Source: Halotalea alkalilenta DSM 17697 (GTDB lineage: Bacteria; Pseudomonadota; Gammaproteobacteria; Pseudomonadales; Halomonadaceae). Taken from it: a stretch of 64,000 nt of DNA. Positions 18,024 through 30,070 of the stretch are shown here, in pieces. Below the pieces are notes generated by a model, which had not been told where the DNA came from, searched no databases, and saw only the letters and a program-made list of their open reading frames with translations. The stretch lies in assembly GCF_000621205.1 (NCBI RefSeq), contig NZ_KK211228.1, positions 1 to 64,000 on the forward strand, read 5' to 3'. Position numbers and translations under genes: made by a program. Position 1 is the stretch's first letter; every line of letters begins with the position of its first letter.

Positions 18024-18608
18024 ACTTGGATCTCGCGCACCGGGATGGTGTCGCAGGAGCGAAGGGTGAAGAAGGACTGAAAAAGGAGGGTTGGCGGCAT
18101 TTTTTTGCGTGTATTTCGCTTATCTTGCGCGTTGTGAACTTGGCTTCGTCCGGCGAGATGACGATAATCGAGCGAAGATCATCCTCGGGCGTTCAATCGA
18201 TGAAATTCCTCTGCTCCCATCTCCTCGACCCGCAGCGCGAAACGCGACATGAGCGAGCGATGGAACGGAAGTCGAATACCTTTGACGCTGTGATTCGCAC
18301 CGCAGCGCAACCTATGCAACGTTCGACCTACTCTTTTATGAATTTTTTTCTAAGCTATAAAAAACCGTTACTGTCAGCGCGAAGTGGCGTGTGGAAAGCT
18401 TGGCGGGCGGCGAGCCATGCCGCCGTTGGCATGGGCGACCACTGGTCATTGCAGCATTAGCAGGACAGGGCCCCCTCCGAAGGCGCATCGAACCGAGCGT
18501 TTTCCGGCGGAACCTGAAAGTCGCGATCCTCTTTACGTTCGGGTACGCATTTTTTCATCGATCGTGCCGCGTTCATCACGCGCGATCCATTGAACAGGTC
18601 GAGACTCC
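18024..18608. other. Intergenic region before zipA, AT-rich stretch, no gene recognised
   Basis: 585 bp. An open frame of 146 codons (18020-18460 plus) has no recognisable product. An AT-rich tract at about 18338-18365 contains TATAAA at 18356-18361, a possible -10 for zipA, although the spacing to an upstream -35 is poor. The GC content drops sharply compared with smc and zipA. Confidence 0.4.
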
Positions 18609-20390
18609 ATGGAATTACGCGAGTGGCTCATCATTCTGGGATTGGTGCTGGTCGTCGTCATCGTGATCGATGGGGCGCGTCGCTATCGCAGGCAGAAGCA
18701 GATCCCCCGGCTCGATGAGGGGGGGGATACGAACGAACCGGAAAAACGCGGCAAGGCGCTCGATTGGGAGCTGCCCAACGGCGGCGCGCGGGTGGTCGAG
18801 TCGGCGCGGGTGGCGCCCCCCGAATCCAATGTGTCGCTGTTCGAGCGCCGCGGGATGAAGACCAAGCTGCCGTTCGCGCGTACCGAGCGCGCGGTCGAGG
18901 CATCGCGCCACGAACCCAAGCTCGCGCTGGCGGAGGGTGAGGAGGAGGCCTATCTGAGCACCTCCGCCTCACCGCTGGCGATGGCCGATTACCGCCCGCC
19001 CGAACATGGCGAAGAAGAGGTTGGCGAGCGATTCGAGACCAGCGCGCAGGAGGCGTCGCGGGTAGAGGCCGCAACGCCCCCCGAGCAGCGCGAAGCGCTC
19101 GAGTGGGAGGAGCGCGAGTTCGAGGACGAAGAGCATCGGCCTGAGCACCATGGCGCCGAGCGCGAGGAACAGCGCGAGACAAGCGCGCGCGAAGGCTTCC
19201 AGCGCTTCGAAGGCGAAGACGAGCACGTCGATGATCCCCGCTATGAAGGGCTTTCCGAGATACTCTTCCGTCGTCCGATGGACGGCGTCGCGCGGCTGCA
19301 GGAAGCCGCGGCCGAGCGTCGCGAGCAGCGCGCGATCAAGCGCGAGGAGGCGCGGGTTCGCCGGCTCGAGGAGCGCGCCCGGCGCGCCGAGGAGAAGGCT
19401 CGACGCAGGGAAGAGAAGGAGCGCCAGGCCGAGGAGCTGCGGCTGAGGCGCGAGGAGGAGCGCAAGAAGCGCGAGGCGCAGGAGCGCGAAGAGCGCGAGC
19501 GCCTCGCGCAGCAGCAGGCGCACGCCGCGCCTGCGCGTGGCGAGGATGGCCGCGGATTGCCTGACCTGGATCGCTTCGGCGCCGGGCAGGAGTTCGACGA
19601 TGACGACGATCCGCTGTTCGCCCCGCGCCGCCGTGCCGAAGAGGAGTACCAGCGCGCCGGTGATGCGGGCTTCGAGCCGGAGTTCGAACCGCGCGATGAT
19701 CGAGACCGGCGAGAGTATCGCCGGGGCCGTGATCAGGACGAGTACCAGGACGCTGGTCAGGACGATGCATACCGCGGCGGCCGTTCCGCTGAGTCCCAGC
19801 GGGACGATGATCGCCGTTTCGCCGGCGAGCCGCGCGATTACGACCGAGCCGAACGGGGGCGTGCGCCTGCGCCGGAGCTGCATCCGGTGATCGAGCGCGC
19901 ACTGCGTCACCGGGTGGCGGGCAGTGACGCGCTGCACGTGCTCGGCGATGCCGAGGAGGTGCTGGTGATCAATGTGGTCGCGCGCGATGGCGAGCGCTTC
20001 CACGGTATCGATCTGCTCCAACTGCTGCTCGCCTGCGGGTTGCGCTACGGCCCGGAGGGCGGGCTCTTCCACCGCTTCGAGACCGAGTCCGAGCAGAGTC
20101 CGCTGCAGTTCTCGGTGGTCAATGCGCTCAAGCCCGGGAGCTTTCCGATCGAGGAGATGGAGACGTTCTCCACCCGCGGGGTGACCTTCCTGATGCCGCT
20201 GCCCTCCGCCGACGATTCGAGCGGTGCCTTCGCTGCGATGTTCGAGACCGCCAAGGTGCTGGTCAGGAATCTCCACGGCGAGCTGCGCGACGAGCAGCAG
20301 AGCGTGATGACCGCCCAGACGGTCGAGTTCACCCGCCAGCGGGTGCACGAGTTCGAACGGCGGATGCGGCTCTATCGCCAGTCGCGCTGA
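18609..20390 (+). CDS. zipA: Cell division protein ZipA with an expanded charged linker
   Basis: 593 residues, against roughly 330 in Escherichia coli. ZipA tethers FtsZ to the inner membrane at the division site. The N-terminal anchor helix (residues 6-24, WLIILGLVLVVVIVIDGARRYRR) and the C-terminal FtsZ-binding domain (from about residue 425, HPVIERALRHR to the end, including FETESEQSPLQFSVVN and GVTFLMPLP) are both clear. Between them lie about 400 residues, including a run at roughly 231-303 made almost only of Arg, Glu, Lys and Ala in heptads, a likely long single helix or coiled coil. The position between smc and ligA is conserved in this group. Confidence 0.93.
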   Translation: MELREWLIILGLVLVVVIVIDGARRYRRQKQIPRLDEGGDTNEPEKRGKALDWELPNGGARVVESARVAPPESNVSLFERRGMKTKLPFARTERAVEASRHEPKLALAEGEEEAYLSTSASPLAMADYRPPEHGEEEVGERFETSAQEASRVEAATPPEQREALEWEEREFEDEEHRPEHHGAEREEQRETSAREGFQRFEGEDEHVDDPRYEGLSEILFRRPMDGVARLQEAAAERREQRAIKREEARVRRLEERARRAEEKARRREEKERQAEELRLRREEERKKREAQEREERERLAQQQAHAAPARGEDGRGLPDLDRFGAGQEFDDDDDPLFAPRRRAEEEYQRAGDAGFEPEFEPRDDRDRREYRRGRDQDEYQDAGQDDAYRGGRSAESQRDDDRRFAGEPRDYDRAERGRAPAPELHPVIERALRHRVAGSDALHVLGDAEEVLVINVVARDGERFHGIDLLQLLLACGLRYGPEGGLFHRFETESEQSPLQFSVVNALKPGSFPIEEMETFSTRGVTFLMPLPSADDSSGAFAAMFETAKVLVRNLHGELRDEQQSVMTAQTVEFTRQRVHEFERRMRLYRQSR

Positions 20391-20406
20391 TCACGCACGC
20401 CCTACC

Positions 20407-20440
20407 AACGGCGCAGCCCCTCGAATGGGGCTGCGCCGTT
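20407..20440 (+). terminator. Terminator between zipA and ligA
   Basis: AACGGCGCAGCCCC (20407-20420) pairs perfectly with the arm at 20427-20440 across the loop TCGAAT: 14 bp, GC-rich. Only TTTCGCTT follows, a weak U-tract. It probably reduces read-through from zipA to ligA. Confidence 0.7.
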
Positions 20441-20540
20441 TCGCTTCGGTCGCGCCAAGTGTCTCGGGCTTGCCTCCAACTGCTAGAATCTGGGTGACCA
20501 GACCGAGGCGCCTTCGAGCGCCGATCGTCCTCCTGCCTGA

Positions 20541-22871
<2,331 letters not shown>

Positions 22872-22888
<17 letters not shown>

Positions 22889-24572
22889 ACGGGAAAGACG
22901 CGCCACCAGGCTGAGTCGCAGCGGGCGCGGCGGGGTGCTGGTGGCGCCGAGGCGGCGCCCGCGCATCTCTCTGGCGCTGCAGGTCTGGCTGCTGGTGCTG
23001 AGCATGATCGCCGCCGCCCTGGGGCTCGCCTATGTGCTGTTCGATCGGCAGATGGAGGTCAGCGCCCGTATCCTCCAGGAGCACCGGCTGCTCAACCTCG
23101 CTGAGCTGATCGCCGATCGTGAATCCTCCCGCGGGGCGCTCGAAGCCTCTCCCGGAAGTCCCGAGCGCGCCGCGTTCGCCACCCAGATCCAGCGCTGGCG
23201 CGAGCGGCTCGGCGTCGACTACATCGTGGTGATGGATCTCCAGGGGCTGCGCCTTTCGCATCCCGATCCTTCACGGATCGGTGGGCGCTACGATGGCGGT
23301 GACGAAGGGCCTGCGCTGCGCGGCGAGCACTATGTCTCGCGCGCGGCGGGCAGCATCGGCGAGGCGATACGTGGCTATGCCCCGGTGCGCGACAGCGATG
23401 GCGTGCAGCTCGGTGCGGTCGCGGTCGGGATCACGCTCAGCCGCATTGCGCTGCTCGACAGCGCCAGCCGCAGTACGGTGCTGTTCGGCCTGGCGTTCAT
23501 CGTAGCGCTCGGCTCGCTTGGCGCGTTCACCTTGGCCTGGTCGATCCGGCGGCGGCTGATGGGGATGGAGCCCGAGCAGATCGCACGGCTGGTCAACGAA
23601 CGCCACGCGATGCTCGATTCGCTGCGCGAAGGCGTGATCGCCACCGACGATGCCAGCCGGGTCGTCTTGATCAACCCTTCGGGGCGGCGGATGCTGCTCG
23701 ACGCAGGCCTCCTTGCGATGGAACCCGGGCACAGTGCGACCCCTTTGTTCGGCACCGAGGTCGCCCAGCGCGTGCTGGCCCAGGGCGAGGAGGTGGTCGA
23801 TCTCGGCGTGCGCTGCGGTGACGGCGTGTTCATCGCCAGCTACCGGCCGATTCGGCTCAAGGGGCGGGTGATCGGGGCGATCATGACCTTCCGCGAGCGT
23901 GGCGAAGTGCAGCGTCATGCCGAGGAGCTCACCGGCGTGCGCCGCTACGCCGAAGCGCTGCGTGCCAATACCCACGAGTTCAAGAACCGTCTCCACGTGA
24001 TCCAGGGCCTGGTCCAGCTTGGCGACATCTCCCGGCTGCGCCTTTATCTACGCGAGCTGATCGAGCATGGCGCGATCACCCCCGGCGCTACCTTTGAACG
24101 CCTGCGCGAACCGATCCTCGCTGCCTTTTTGCTCGGCAAGCGCAGCGAGGCGACCGAGCGAGGCGTGGCCCTGAACATCAGCGTGGAGAACGAGATTCCC
24201 CCCGCGCTCGAGCACGACCAGGCCCATTCGCTGGTGACCATCATCGGTAATCTGGTCGAAAATGCCCTCGAGGCAGTGGCGCAGCGTTCCCAACCCGAAG
24301 TGCTACTGTTGCTCGAATACGATGAGGTCACCCAGTCGCTTTCGCTGCACGTGCAGGACAACGGACCCGGTATTGCGCCGGCCCTGCGCGAGCGGATCTT
24401 CGATCACGGCTTCTCCAGCAAGGGTGAGGGGCGCGGCGTGGGGCTCTACCTGGTGCGTGAGTACGTCGAACTCGCCGAAGGCACGCTCTCGCTCTACTCC
24501 GAGCCCGAACGCGGGACCCTGATAGAAGTCACCTATCCCTACGCTGCGACTAGGGACGTCAGCGCGCCCTAG
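22872..24572 (+). CDS. DcuS/CitA-family sensor histidine kinase
   Basis: 566 residues. Membrane helices at about 33-57 and 200-224 enclose a periplasmic Cache (PASp) sensor domain that in this family binds C4-dicarboxylates or citrate (DRESSRG to ITLSRIALLD). A cytoplasmic PAS domain (LREGVIATDDASRVVLINPSGRRML), the phosphoacceptor His368 in ANTHEFKNRLHVIQG, and the ATPase boxes NLVENALEA, DNGPGI and GVGLYLV follow. The residues around the histidine are the DcuS/CitA type. The cognate regulator follows. No dicarboxylate transporter is beside it, so the ligand is not shown. Confidence 0.9.
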
Positions 24573-24605
24573 TGCCTTTTGAGCGCTATCAGCCTGGAGC
24601 TTTCG

Positions 24606-25337
24606 ATGTTTGCCAGCCAGCCCGCGCAAGTGATGATCGTCGAGGACGATCCCATGGTGATGAAGCTCAATGTCGAGTATCTCGCCCGTATCGAAGGGGC
24701 GGCGCTCGCCGCCCAGGCAGTCGATGTCGCCAGTGCCCAGCGACTGCTCGAGGAGAACGAAGAGATAGATATCGTGCTGCTCGACGTCTACCTCGGCGGC
24801 CAGAGCGGCCTGACCCTGGCCCGCTGGCTCGGCCAGCGCCAGCGCGACGTCGATGTGATCCTGATCACCGCCGCCTCCGAGGCCGAAGCGGTACGCAGCG
24901 CACGGCGCCTGCGGGTGAGCGACTATCTGGTCAAGCCGTTCGAGTTCGAGCGTTTTCGCCAGGCGCTGAGCGATTGCATCCGACAGCGCGCGGTGCTGGC
25001 GCGGGTCGATGACCAGGTCGATCAACGCACCCTCGACGGCCTGTTTCGTCTCCAGCCCAGCGGCAGCGGGCGCCACGGCGACCTGCCCAAGGGATTGACC
25101 AGCCACAGCCTGGCCCAGGTCGCGGAAGCGGTACTGCAGTTCGCCGATGCTCCCTTCACCACCGAAGCGCTCGCCGAAGGAACCGGGATGTCCCGGGTCT
25201 CGGTGCGCAAGTACCTCAAGTATCTGATCGAACTGCAGGCGATCAGCGAATCTTTCGCCTATGGCCAGATCGGCCGGCCTTCGTTCACCTACCAGTCGCT
25301 CGATCGCAGGCTCTTGGAGCGCTGCGCCGGGCGTTGA
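24606..25337 (+). CDS. DcuR/CitB-family response regulator
   Basis: 243 residues. Receiver domain with the acidic pair in VEDDPMV, phosphoacceptor Asp60 (IVLLDVYLGG), Thr in LITAAS and Lys in YLVKPF. The C-terminal helix-turn-helix is the CitB type (FTTEALAEGTGMSRVSVRKYLKYLIELQAI). GGAG at 24596-24599, six bases before ATG 24606, sets the start; an upstream TTG at 24579 is less likely. It forms a two-component system with the sensor just upstream. Its target genes are not in the window, except possibly the RNA transcribed just downstream. Confidence 0.9.
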   Translation: MFASQPAQVMIVEDDPMVMKLNVEYLARIEGAALAAQAVDVASAQRLLEENEEIDIVLLDVYLGGQSGLTLARWLGQRQRDVDVILITAASEAEAVRSARRLRVSDYLVKPFEFERFRQALSDCIRQRAVLARVDDQVDQRTLDGLFRLQPSGSGRHGDLPKGLTSHSLAQVAEAVLQFADAPFTTEALAEGTGMSRVSVRKYLKYLIELQAISESFAYGQIGRPSFTYQSLDRRLLERCAGR

Positions 25338-25434
25338 GCCCGCCGCTCGACGCCGACGTATTGGTGTCCAAATGGAAACACTGAGATTCCGAATATCCTG
25401 TATTAATTCTTAATGAGCGAACTATAATTCCATT

Positions 25435-25558
25435 CATCCAATCGGTTAGCCCGATTGGGCATTGGATCGAAGGCTGCGAGAGAGTCTTCCAGGTGAACCC
25501 TGTTGATCGAGTGCTTCAAGGTGTATGTGCGTAAGGCCCCCTGGGCCTGCTTTTTTTT
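25435..25558 (+). ncRNA. Candidate small RNA with own promoter and intrinsic terminator
   Basis: TATAAT at 25423-25428 is a perfect -10, though the -35 is weak. About ten bases later a perfect 8-bp hairpin forms (CCAATCGG 25438-25445, loop TTAGC, CCGATTGG 25451-25458). The unit ends in a GC hairpin (AGGCCC 25534-25539, GGGCCT 25543-25548) followed by eight Ts at 25551-25558, a textbook intrinsic terminator. Nothing in between codes for a protein. It lies between a plus-strand response regulator and the converging mnmC, so it could also be a 3' untranslated piece of the regulator transcript. It does not match any RNA family I recognise. Confidence 0.5.
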
Positions 25559-25633
25559 CGTCCTAGATTCCTTCACATCGCCTCGAACCGATATCCGTCG
25601 CTGCGGGTTTTAGTCAGGCGAGGCTCCGTCGAG

Positions 25634-27646
25634 CTAGCCCTGGGAGCGGATCAGCCCGGCGATGATCCGCCGCCCCGGGTCGAGGTGATCGGCCAGGGCG
25701 AGCTCCATCGGCGCGGGTTCGCCGCTGATCCTGGAGGCGATCAGCTCGGCGGCGAGCGGGGCGCTGACCATACCGCGCGAGCCGTGGGCGGTGCTGACCC
25801 AGAGGCCCGGGTGGCGTCTTCCTTCCACGCCGGGCACGCGCCGTGCGTCCTTGCCCAGCGCGGCATAGGCGCCGAGCCACTGCTCGAGCGCCGGTGCCGC
25901 CCCGACGAACGGAGACTTGTCCGGGCTCGCGGTGCGAATACCGACCCGGGCGCCGGCGCTGAGCGGCTCGACTCCCTGCGCCTCGAGCGAGGCGACCAGC
26001 GCGGGCAGCGCGCGGGAGAATTCGAGCAGATTGCTGCGGGTCTCCTCTTCACGCGGGGCGAGCTCGGTATCACCGACCTTGAAGCTGGCACCGAACAGCT
26101 GCACTCCCCGATACGCTGGCGGCGCATAGCCGCCGGCGCAGACCACGCAGCCGAGCCTTGGCGCATGTTCCCCTACCTCGAGCTCGCTGACCTGGCCCCG
26201 CACCGGAGTGAGCGGCAGGTGCGCGAGCTGGGCGAAGCGCTTGGCATTGCGGGCGCAGCAAATGACTACCTGATCGACTTCCAGCGTGGCCTGGTCATCG
26301 AGGGCAAGGCGCCAGCCGTGGTCGATTCGGCTCAGCGCTGTCACTTCGCGCAGGCTTAGGGTGATCTGTGGATGGCTGGTCAGCCGCTGGCACAGAGCGT
26401 GCGGGTCGAGCCAGCCTCCCTGCGGATAGTAAAGCGCATGCAATGCATGGCTGAGATCGGTGTTGGCGAGCTGCCCGGCGCGGGCGGCATCGACGCCTTC
26501 TACCACGGTGGTGGGCAGTGAATGGGTATCGAGGAAGCGTCGCTGGCGCTCGGCCGCCTTGGGCGTCAGCGCCAGATCGAGCGTACCGCAGTCGGACCAA
26601 GCCGAGCGCGCGGGGTCGAGCCGCGCCAGCAGCCGATGCAGGTGGAGGAGGGCGGCGAGATAGAACCGGCTTTGCAGGTTGGTCGCCACCGCCAGCTTGA
26701 CGTAGAGCGCTGCCTGGCGATTGCCCGAGGCGGCGTGCGCGACCCCGAGTGGGTCGATCAGGCTGACCCGATGGCCGCGGCGGGCCAGCGAATGGGCGAC
26801 GCTGGCACCGGCGATACCGGCGCCGACCACCGCGATGCGCTGCGCGGCCCGCGCGGGCTCGCTTGGCGCTGCGTACCAGGGCGTCGCCACGCGGCGCCGG
26901 TCGGGGAGTGCTGCGACCAGCCGCCCGCGCAGCATTTCGCGCTTGCGCCCGAAACCCGGCACCTTCTCGCAGCTGAACCCGACGCCGGCCAGTCCGCGCT
27001 TGACCACGCCCGCGCAGGTGAAGGTCGCGAAGCTGGCGCCGGGATGGCTGAGCCGTGAGATCGCGGCGAACAGCGCCTCGCTCCACATTCGCGGGTTCTT
27101 CGACGGGGCGAATCCATCGAGGAACCAGGCATCGACCCGGCCATCGAGCTGGCCCAGCCGCTCTTCTGCTTCGCCGAAATGAAGATCGAGGGTGCAACGC
27201 TCGTCGAGTTCGAGGCGGTGGACGCCGAGCAGCGCTTGGGGCCACTGCTCGATCAATCGTCTCGCCTTGTCGGCGAACTCCGGCCAGGCGCCGAGCGCGC
27301 GAGCGAGATCCGCAGCCGAGAAGGGGTAGCGCTCCACCGAGACGAAGTGCAGCCGCGCCGAGGCCGGTGCGTGGCGCTCGAACGCGGCCCAGGCGCACAG
27401 CAGGTTGAGGCCCGAGCCGAAGCCGGTCTCCGCGATCACGAACGGACGGAACTGGTCCCAGGCGGCGAAACGCTGGGGCAGCAGGTTGTTGTCGATGAAC
27501 ACGTGCTCGGTCTCGCGCCGGCCATCCTCGCGAGAGAAGTAGACGTCGTCGAACTCGAGCGCTTCGGGGGCGTCGTTGCGCCAGCGCAGCCGGGCTTGCT
27601 CGAGTCCGGTAAGGGGGGCGATTGGAGCGGTGTGGTGCGTAGACAT
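25634..27646 (-). CDS. mnmC: tRNA 5-methylaminomethyl-2-thiouridine biosynthesis bifunctional protein MnmC
   Basis: 670 residues. It finishes mnm5s2U34 of the wobble base: an N-terminal methyltransferase (ETGFGSGLNLL; WFLDGFAPSKNPRMW) and a C-terminal FAD oxidase (IAVVGAGIAGASVAHSLARRGH; FVGAAPALEQ). The frame opens at 27682, but the internal ATG at 27646 gives a normal N-terminus before the conserved EFDDVYFSREDG. It is fused in the usual way and full length. It converges with the candidate small RNA. Confidence 0.93.
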   Translation of the reverse strand: MSTHHTAPIAPLTGLEQARLRWRNDAPEALEFDDVYFSREDGRRETEHVFIDNNLLPQRFAAWDQFRPFVIAETGFGSGLNLLCAWAAFERHAPASARLHFVSVERYPFSAADLARALGAWPEFADKARRLIEQWPQALLGVHRLELDERCTLDLHFGEAEERLGQLDGRVDAWFLDGFAPSKNPRMWSEALFAAISRLSHPGASFATFTCAGVVKRGLAGVGFSCEKVPGFGRKREMLRGRLVAALPDRRRVATPWYAAPSEPARAAQRIAVVGAGIAGASVAHSLARRGHRVSLIDPLGVAHAASGNRQAALYVKLAVATNLQSRFYLAALLHLHRLLARLDPARSAWSDCGTLDLALTPKAAERQRRFLDTHSLPTTVVEGVDAARAGQLANTDLSHALHALYYPQGGWLDPHALCQRLTSHPQITLSLREVTALSRIDHGWRLALDDQATLEVDQVVICCARNAKRFAQLAHLPLTPVRGQVSELEVGEHAPRLGCVVCAGGYAPPAYRGVQLFGASFKVGDTELAPREEETRSNLLEFSRALPALVASLEAQGVEPLSAGARVGIRTASPDKSPFVGAAPALEQWLGAYAALGKDARRVPGVEGRRHPGLWVSTAHGSRGMVSAPLAAELIASRISGEPAPMELALADHLDPGRRIIAGLIRSQG

Positions 27647-27836
27647 GTCGAGGCATTCTTGGCGGGCGCGAAGGGGCGCCATTATGCGATGCCCGGCCGA
27701 TCGATTTGAAGGCGGCGTGTGCCGGCGCTGCGCGGGATATCTTCTGCATGATCGGGCCTGCGATCAGGGTCCGAGTCTAAGTGCTCAAAAAATGGACAGT
27801 TTTTTCGCCGCGCCGTGCGCTATGAGGCGGCGAAGG

Positions 27837-27905
27837 TTATCCCGGTCGGGTTTCACAAGGTTATCCACAGAAGCTGTGCATTAACTCGCACTGACACGTG
27901 GATAA
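27837..27905. promoter_or_regulatory. Cluster of DnaA-box-like sites
   Basis: Inside the 326-bp gap between mnmC and yciI: a perfect DnaA box TTATCCACA at 27861-27869, TTATCCACG on the other strand at 27897-27905, and a weaker TTATCCCGG at 27837-27845, all within 70 bp. An AT run (TTTTTT near 27810, AAAAAAA near 27904) lies on each side. The gene context is not that of a chromosomal origin (no dnaA, gidA or rpmH), so a titration or reactivation site or promoter control by DnaA is more plausible. Confidence 0.5.
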
Positions 27906-27972
27906 AAAAAGCACCGCGATGGCGGCGCTCGTTCACGGCCTGCCTCGCTCCAGGCGGGAGCAAGGCAGGGCT

Positions 27973-28272
27973 TCAGGGCAGGGTGCGGTTGAACGGCTTC
28001 ACCGTCACCCGGGCGTAGACACCGGCATCCATGTAGGGATCCTCGGCCGCCCACTGCTGTGCCTGCGCCAATGATGCGAACTCGGCGACCACCAGGCTAC
28101 CGGTGAAGCCGGCGGCGCCGGGGTCGGGGCTGTCGACCGCGGGGTGGGGACCTGCGAGGACCAGGCGGCCTTCATCGCGCAGCTGCTCGAGCCGGGCGAG
28201 GTGGGCGGGGCGAGCGGCGCGGCGTTTCTCGAGGCTTTCCTCGACGTCCTGACTGATGATCGCGTAGAGCAT
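27973..28272 (-). CDS. yciI: YciI family protein
   Basis: 99 residues. Small ferredoxin-like dimer; the enzymatic role of the family is not established. The sequence is a close match to enterobacterial Yci[40 protein letters not shown] with the conserved His and Asp, ending [15 protein letters not shown]. Its ATG overlaps the yciB stop (TGATG), so the start at 28272 rather than a GTG three bases earlier is chosen. Confidence 0.93.
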   Translation of the reverse strand: MLYAIISQDVEESLEKRRAARPAHLARLEQLRDEGRLVLAGPHPAVDSPDPGAAGFTGSLVVAEFASLAQAQQWAAEDPYMDAGVYARVTVKPFNRTLP

Positions 28273-28850
28273 CACGGGTTTCCTTTCGTCGGTGGGTGAT
28301 CATCGCCATGCGCGGCATGGCGTGCCATGTAGAGGCCTTGGCCGATGACGAACAAGAAGGTCAGGCCAAGCATGCCGAAGAGCTTGAAGTTGACCCAGGT
28401 CTCCTCGCTGTAATAGGTGAAGACGAACACATTCAGCGCGCCGAGGGCGACGAAGAAGCCGACCCAAGCGAGATTGAGCCGCGACCAGACCTGGGCCGGC
28501 AGGCTCACGCTCTTCTCCATCATTCGCTGGACCAGGGTCTTGCCGGCGCCGTTGCCCCGGCCCCACAGCGGCGAGAGCAGGAAGGCCACGGCGAACAGCC
28601 AGTTGACCACCGTAGGCTTCCACTTGATGAACTCGCCGGCCTGGAGCATCACGGTGGCACCGCCCAGCACCACGACCAGCGCCAGCGTCACCAGGTGCAT
28701 CTTCTCGACCTTGCGGTGGCGCCACCAGGTGTAGAGCACTTGCAAAAGCGTTGCGGGGATCAGTACCGCCGTGGCGAGGACCAGATCCTTGGTCAGGTGG
28801 TAGACCACGAAGAACACCAGGATCGGCAGGAAATCGACCAGCATTTTCAT
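28272..28850 (-). CDS. yciB: Inner membrane septation protein YciB (IspA/IspZ)
   Basis: 192 residues, five membrane helices. YciB interacts with elongation and division proteins and affects envelope integrity. Family segments: [20 protein letters not shown] at the N-terminus, FRKVEK-like [20 protein letters not shown], and [22 protein letters not shown]. The ATG at 28850 gives the family start; another in-frame ATG at 28859 adds three residues. It forms a two-gene unit with yciI. Confidence 0.92.
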   Translation of the reverse strand: MKMLVDFLPILVFFVVYHLTKDLVLATAVLIPATLLQVLYTWWRHRKVEKMHLVTLALVVVLGGATVMLQAGEFIKWKPTVVNWLFAVAFLLSPLWGRGNGAGKTLVQRMMEKSVSLPAQVWSRLNLAWVGFFVALGALNVFVFTYYSEETWVNFKLFGMLGLTFLFVIGQGLYMARHAAHGDDHPPTKGNP

Positions 28851-29104
28851 TGCGTGCATTTCTCCACGGGCACGGGGCGCTCGGCTGCCGTGCGGGTGTC
28901 GTTGTTTGCGAAGCGGTTTGACCGCGCATCGATCGGACCGTCACTATACCCTTTCGAGCCGCACCTTCGGACCCGTATCGGGCAAAACTCCCGTCGAACT
29001 CGCTCGCCTGGCTTTTGATCGCCGGGCCCGAGAGGCGGATCAGGTGCGGCGCCAAGACTTGGGTGCCTGCCGTTGGCGGGTGTTCCCTTTCCAATCGATC
29101 GCAG

Positions 29105-30070
29105 ATGACCCCTACCCAGTCGTTACCCCTCGCGGCGCTGCCGGAACGTTTCCAGCCCGAACTCAGCGGCATCGATCTGCACATGCACTCCATCGCCTCC
29201 GATGGGGCGCTTGCACCTGCCCAACTGATGAAGCTCTGCGCCGACAAGGCGGTGGGCTGGGTCGCGCTCACCGATCACGACACCCTCGACGGCGTTGCCG
29301 AGGCGCGACAAGCAGCCGAAGCCCACGGCATCGCGCTGCTTTGCGGGGTGGAGCTCTCGACCCAGTGGTCCGGCGTCGGTATCCACGTGGTCGCCCTGCT
29401 GCCGGGCGGTGAAGCGCAGGCGCTCGCCGAGGGCTCGCCGATGGCCGAGGCGCTCCGGCTGCTCGAGCGCGCGCGCTGCGAGCGCGCCGAGCGCATCGCC
29501 GCCAAGCTCGAGAAGCTCGGCCTCGAAGACGCTTTGGCGCGGGCCCAGCGCCATGCCGGCGGCCGCGCGGCGGTGGGGCGCCCGCATTTCGCCCGTGCGA
29601 TGGTCGAAGCCGGGCTGGTCGCCGACCAGGCCCAGGCGTTCAAGCGCTTCCTCGGCGCCGGTAAAATTGGCGACATCAAGACGCTGTGGCCGGAGCTCGA
29701 GCAGGTGGTGGGGTGGATTCGCCAGGCCGCAGGCGTCGCCGTGCTCGCGCATCCGCTACGCTATGGGCTGACCCGCCGTCGCCTTGGTCTGCTGCTCGAC
29801 GCCTTTGGCGCGGCGGGGGGCGAGGCCGCCGAGCTGGTCAGCGGCTATCAGAATCCCGACCGCGGGCGCGACCTTGCGCGGCTGCTCGGCGAGCGGAGCA
29901 TGTATGCATCGCTCGGCAGCGACTTCCACGCACCGGGCGGGCCTTTGGTCCCGGGGCGCTACAGCCCGCCGCCGAGCAGCGCGGTGGTGCCGGTCTGGCG
30001 CCACCCGCGGCTGGTCGAATGGTTCGACGAGCGGCGCCCGCGAGGCTCAATCCAGGAGACGAGTGCATGA
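29105..30070 (+). CDS. rnm: PHP-domain phosphoesterase (RNase AM / YciV)
   Basis: 321 residues. Members are 5'-nucleotidases/5'-3' exonucleases acting on short oligonucleotides and 5' ends of rRNA. Metal ligands of the PHP domain are visible: DLHMHSIASDG, ALTDHDT, the Glu in GVELST, AHPLRYG and SDFHAPGG. The ATG at 29105 is chosen over a TTG at 29015. The stop overlaps the start of yciO by four bases; the yciV-yciO pairing is seen in enterobacteria. Confidence 0.9.
   Translation: MTPTQSLPLAALPERFQPELSGIDLHMHSIASDGALAPAQLMKLCADKAVGWVALTDHDTLDGVAEARQAAEAHGIALLCGVELSTQWSGVGIHVVALLPGGEAQALAEGSPMAEALRLLERARCERAERIAAKLEKLGLEDALARAQRHAGGRAAVGRPHFARAMVEAGLVADQAQAFKRFLGAGKIGDIKTLWPELEQVVGWIRQAAGVAVLAHPLRYGLTRRRLGLLLDAFGAAGGEAAELVSGYQNPDRGRDLARLLGERSMYASLGSDFHAPGGPLVPGRYSPPPSSAVVPVWRHPRLVEWFDERRPRGSIQETSA

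Noticed and set aside
18020-18460. 146-codon frame between smc and zipA
   Set aside because: No ribosome site, no recognisable product, and mixed composition.
27837-27905. DnaA boxes as the chromosomal origin oriC
   Set aside because: Only two good boxes, no dnaA, dnaN, gidA or rpmH nearby, and no clear AT-rich unwinding region of usual length.
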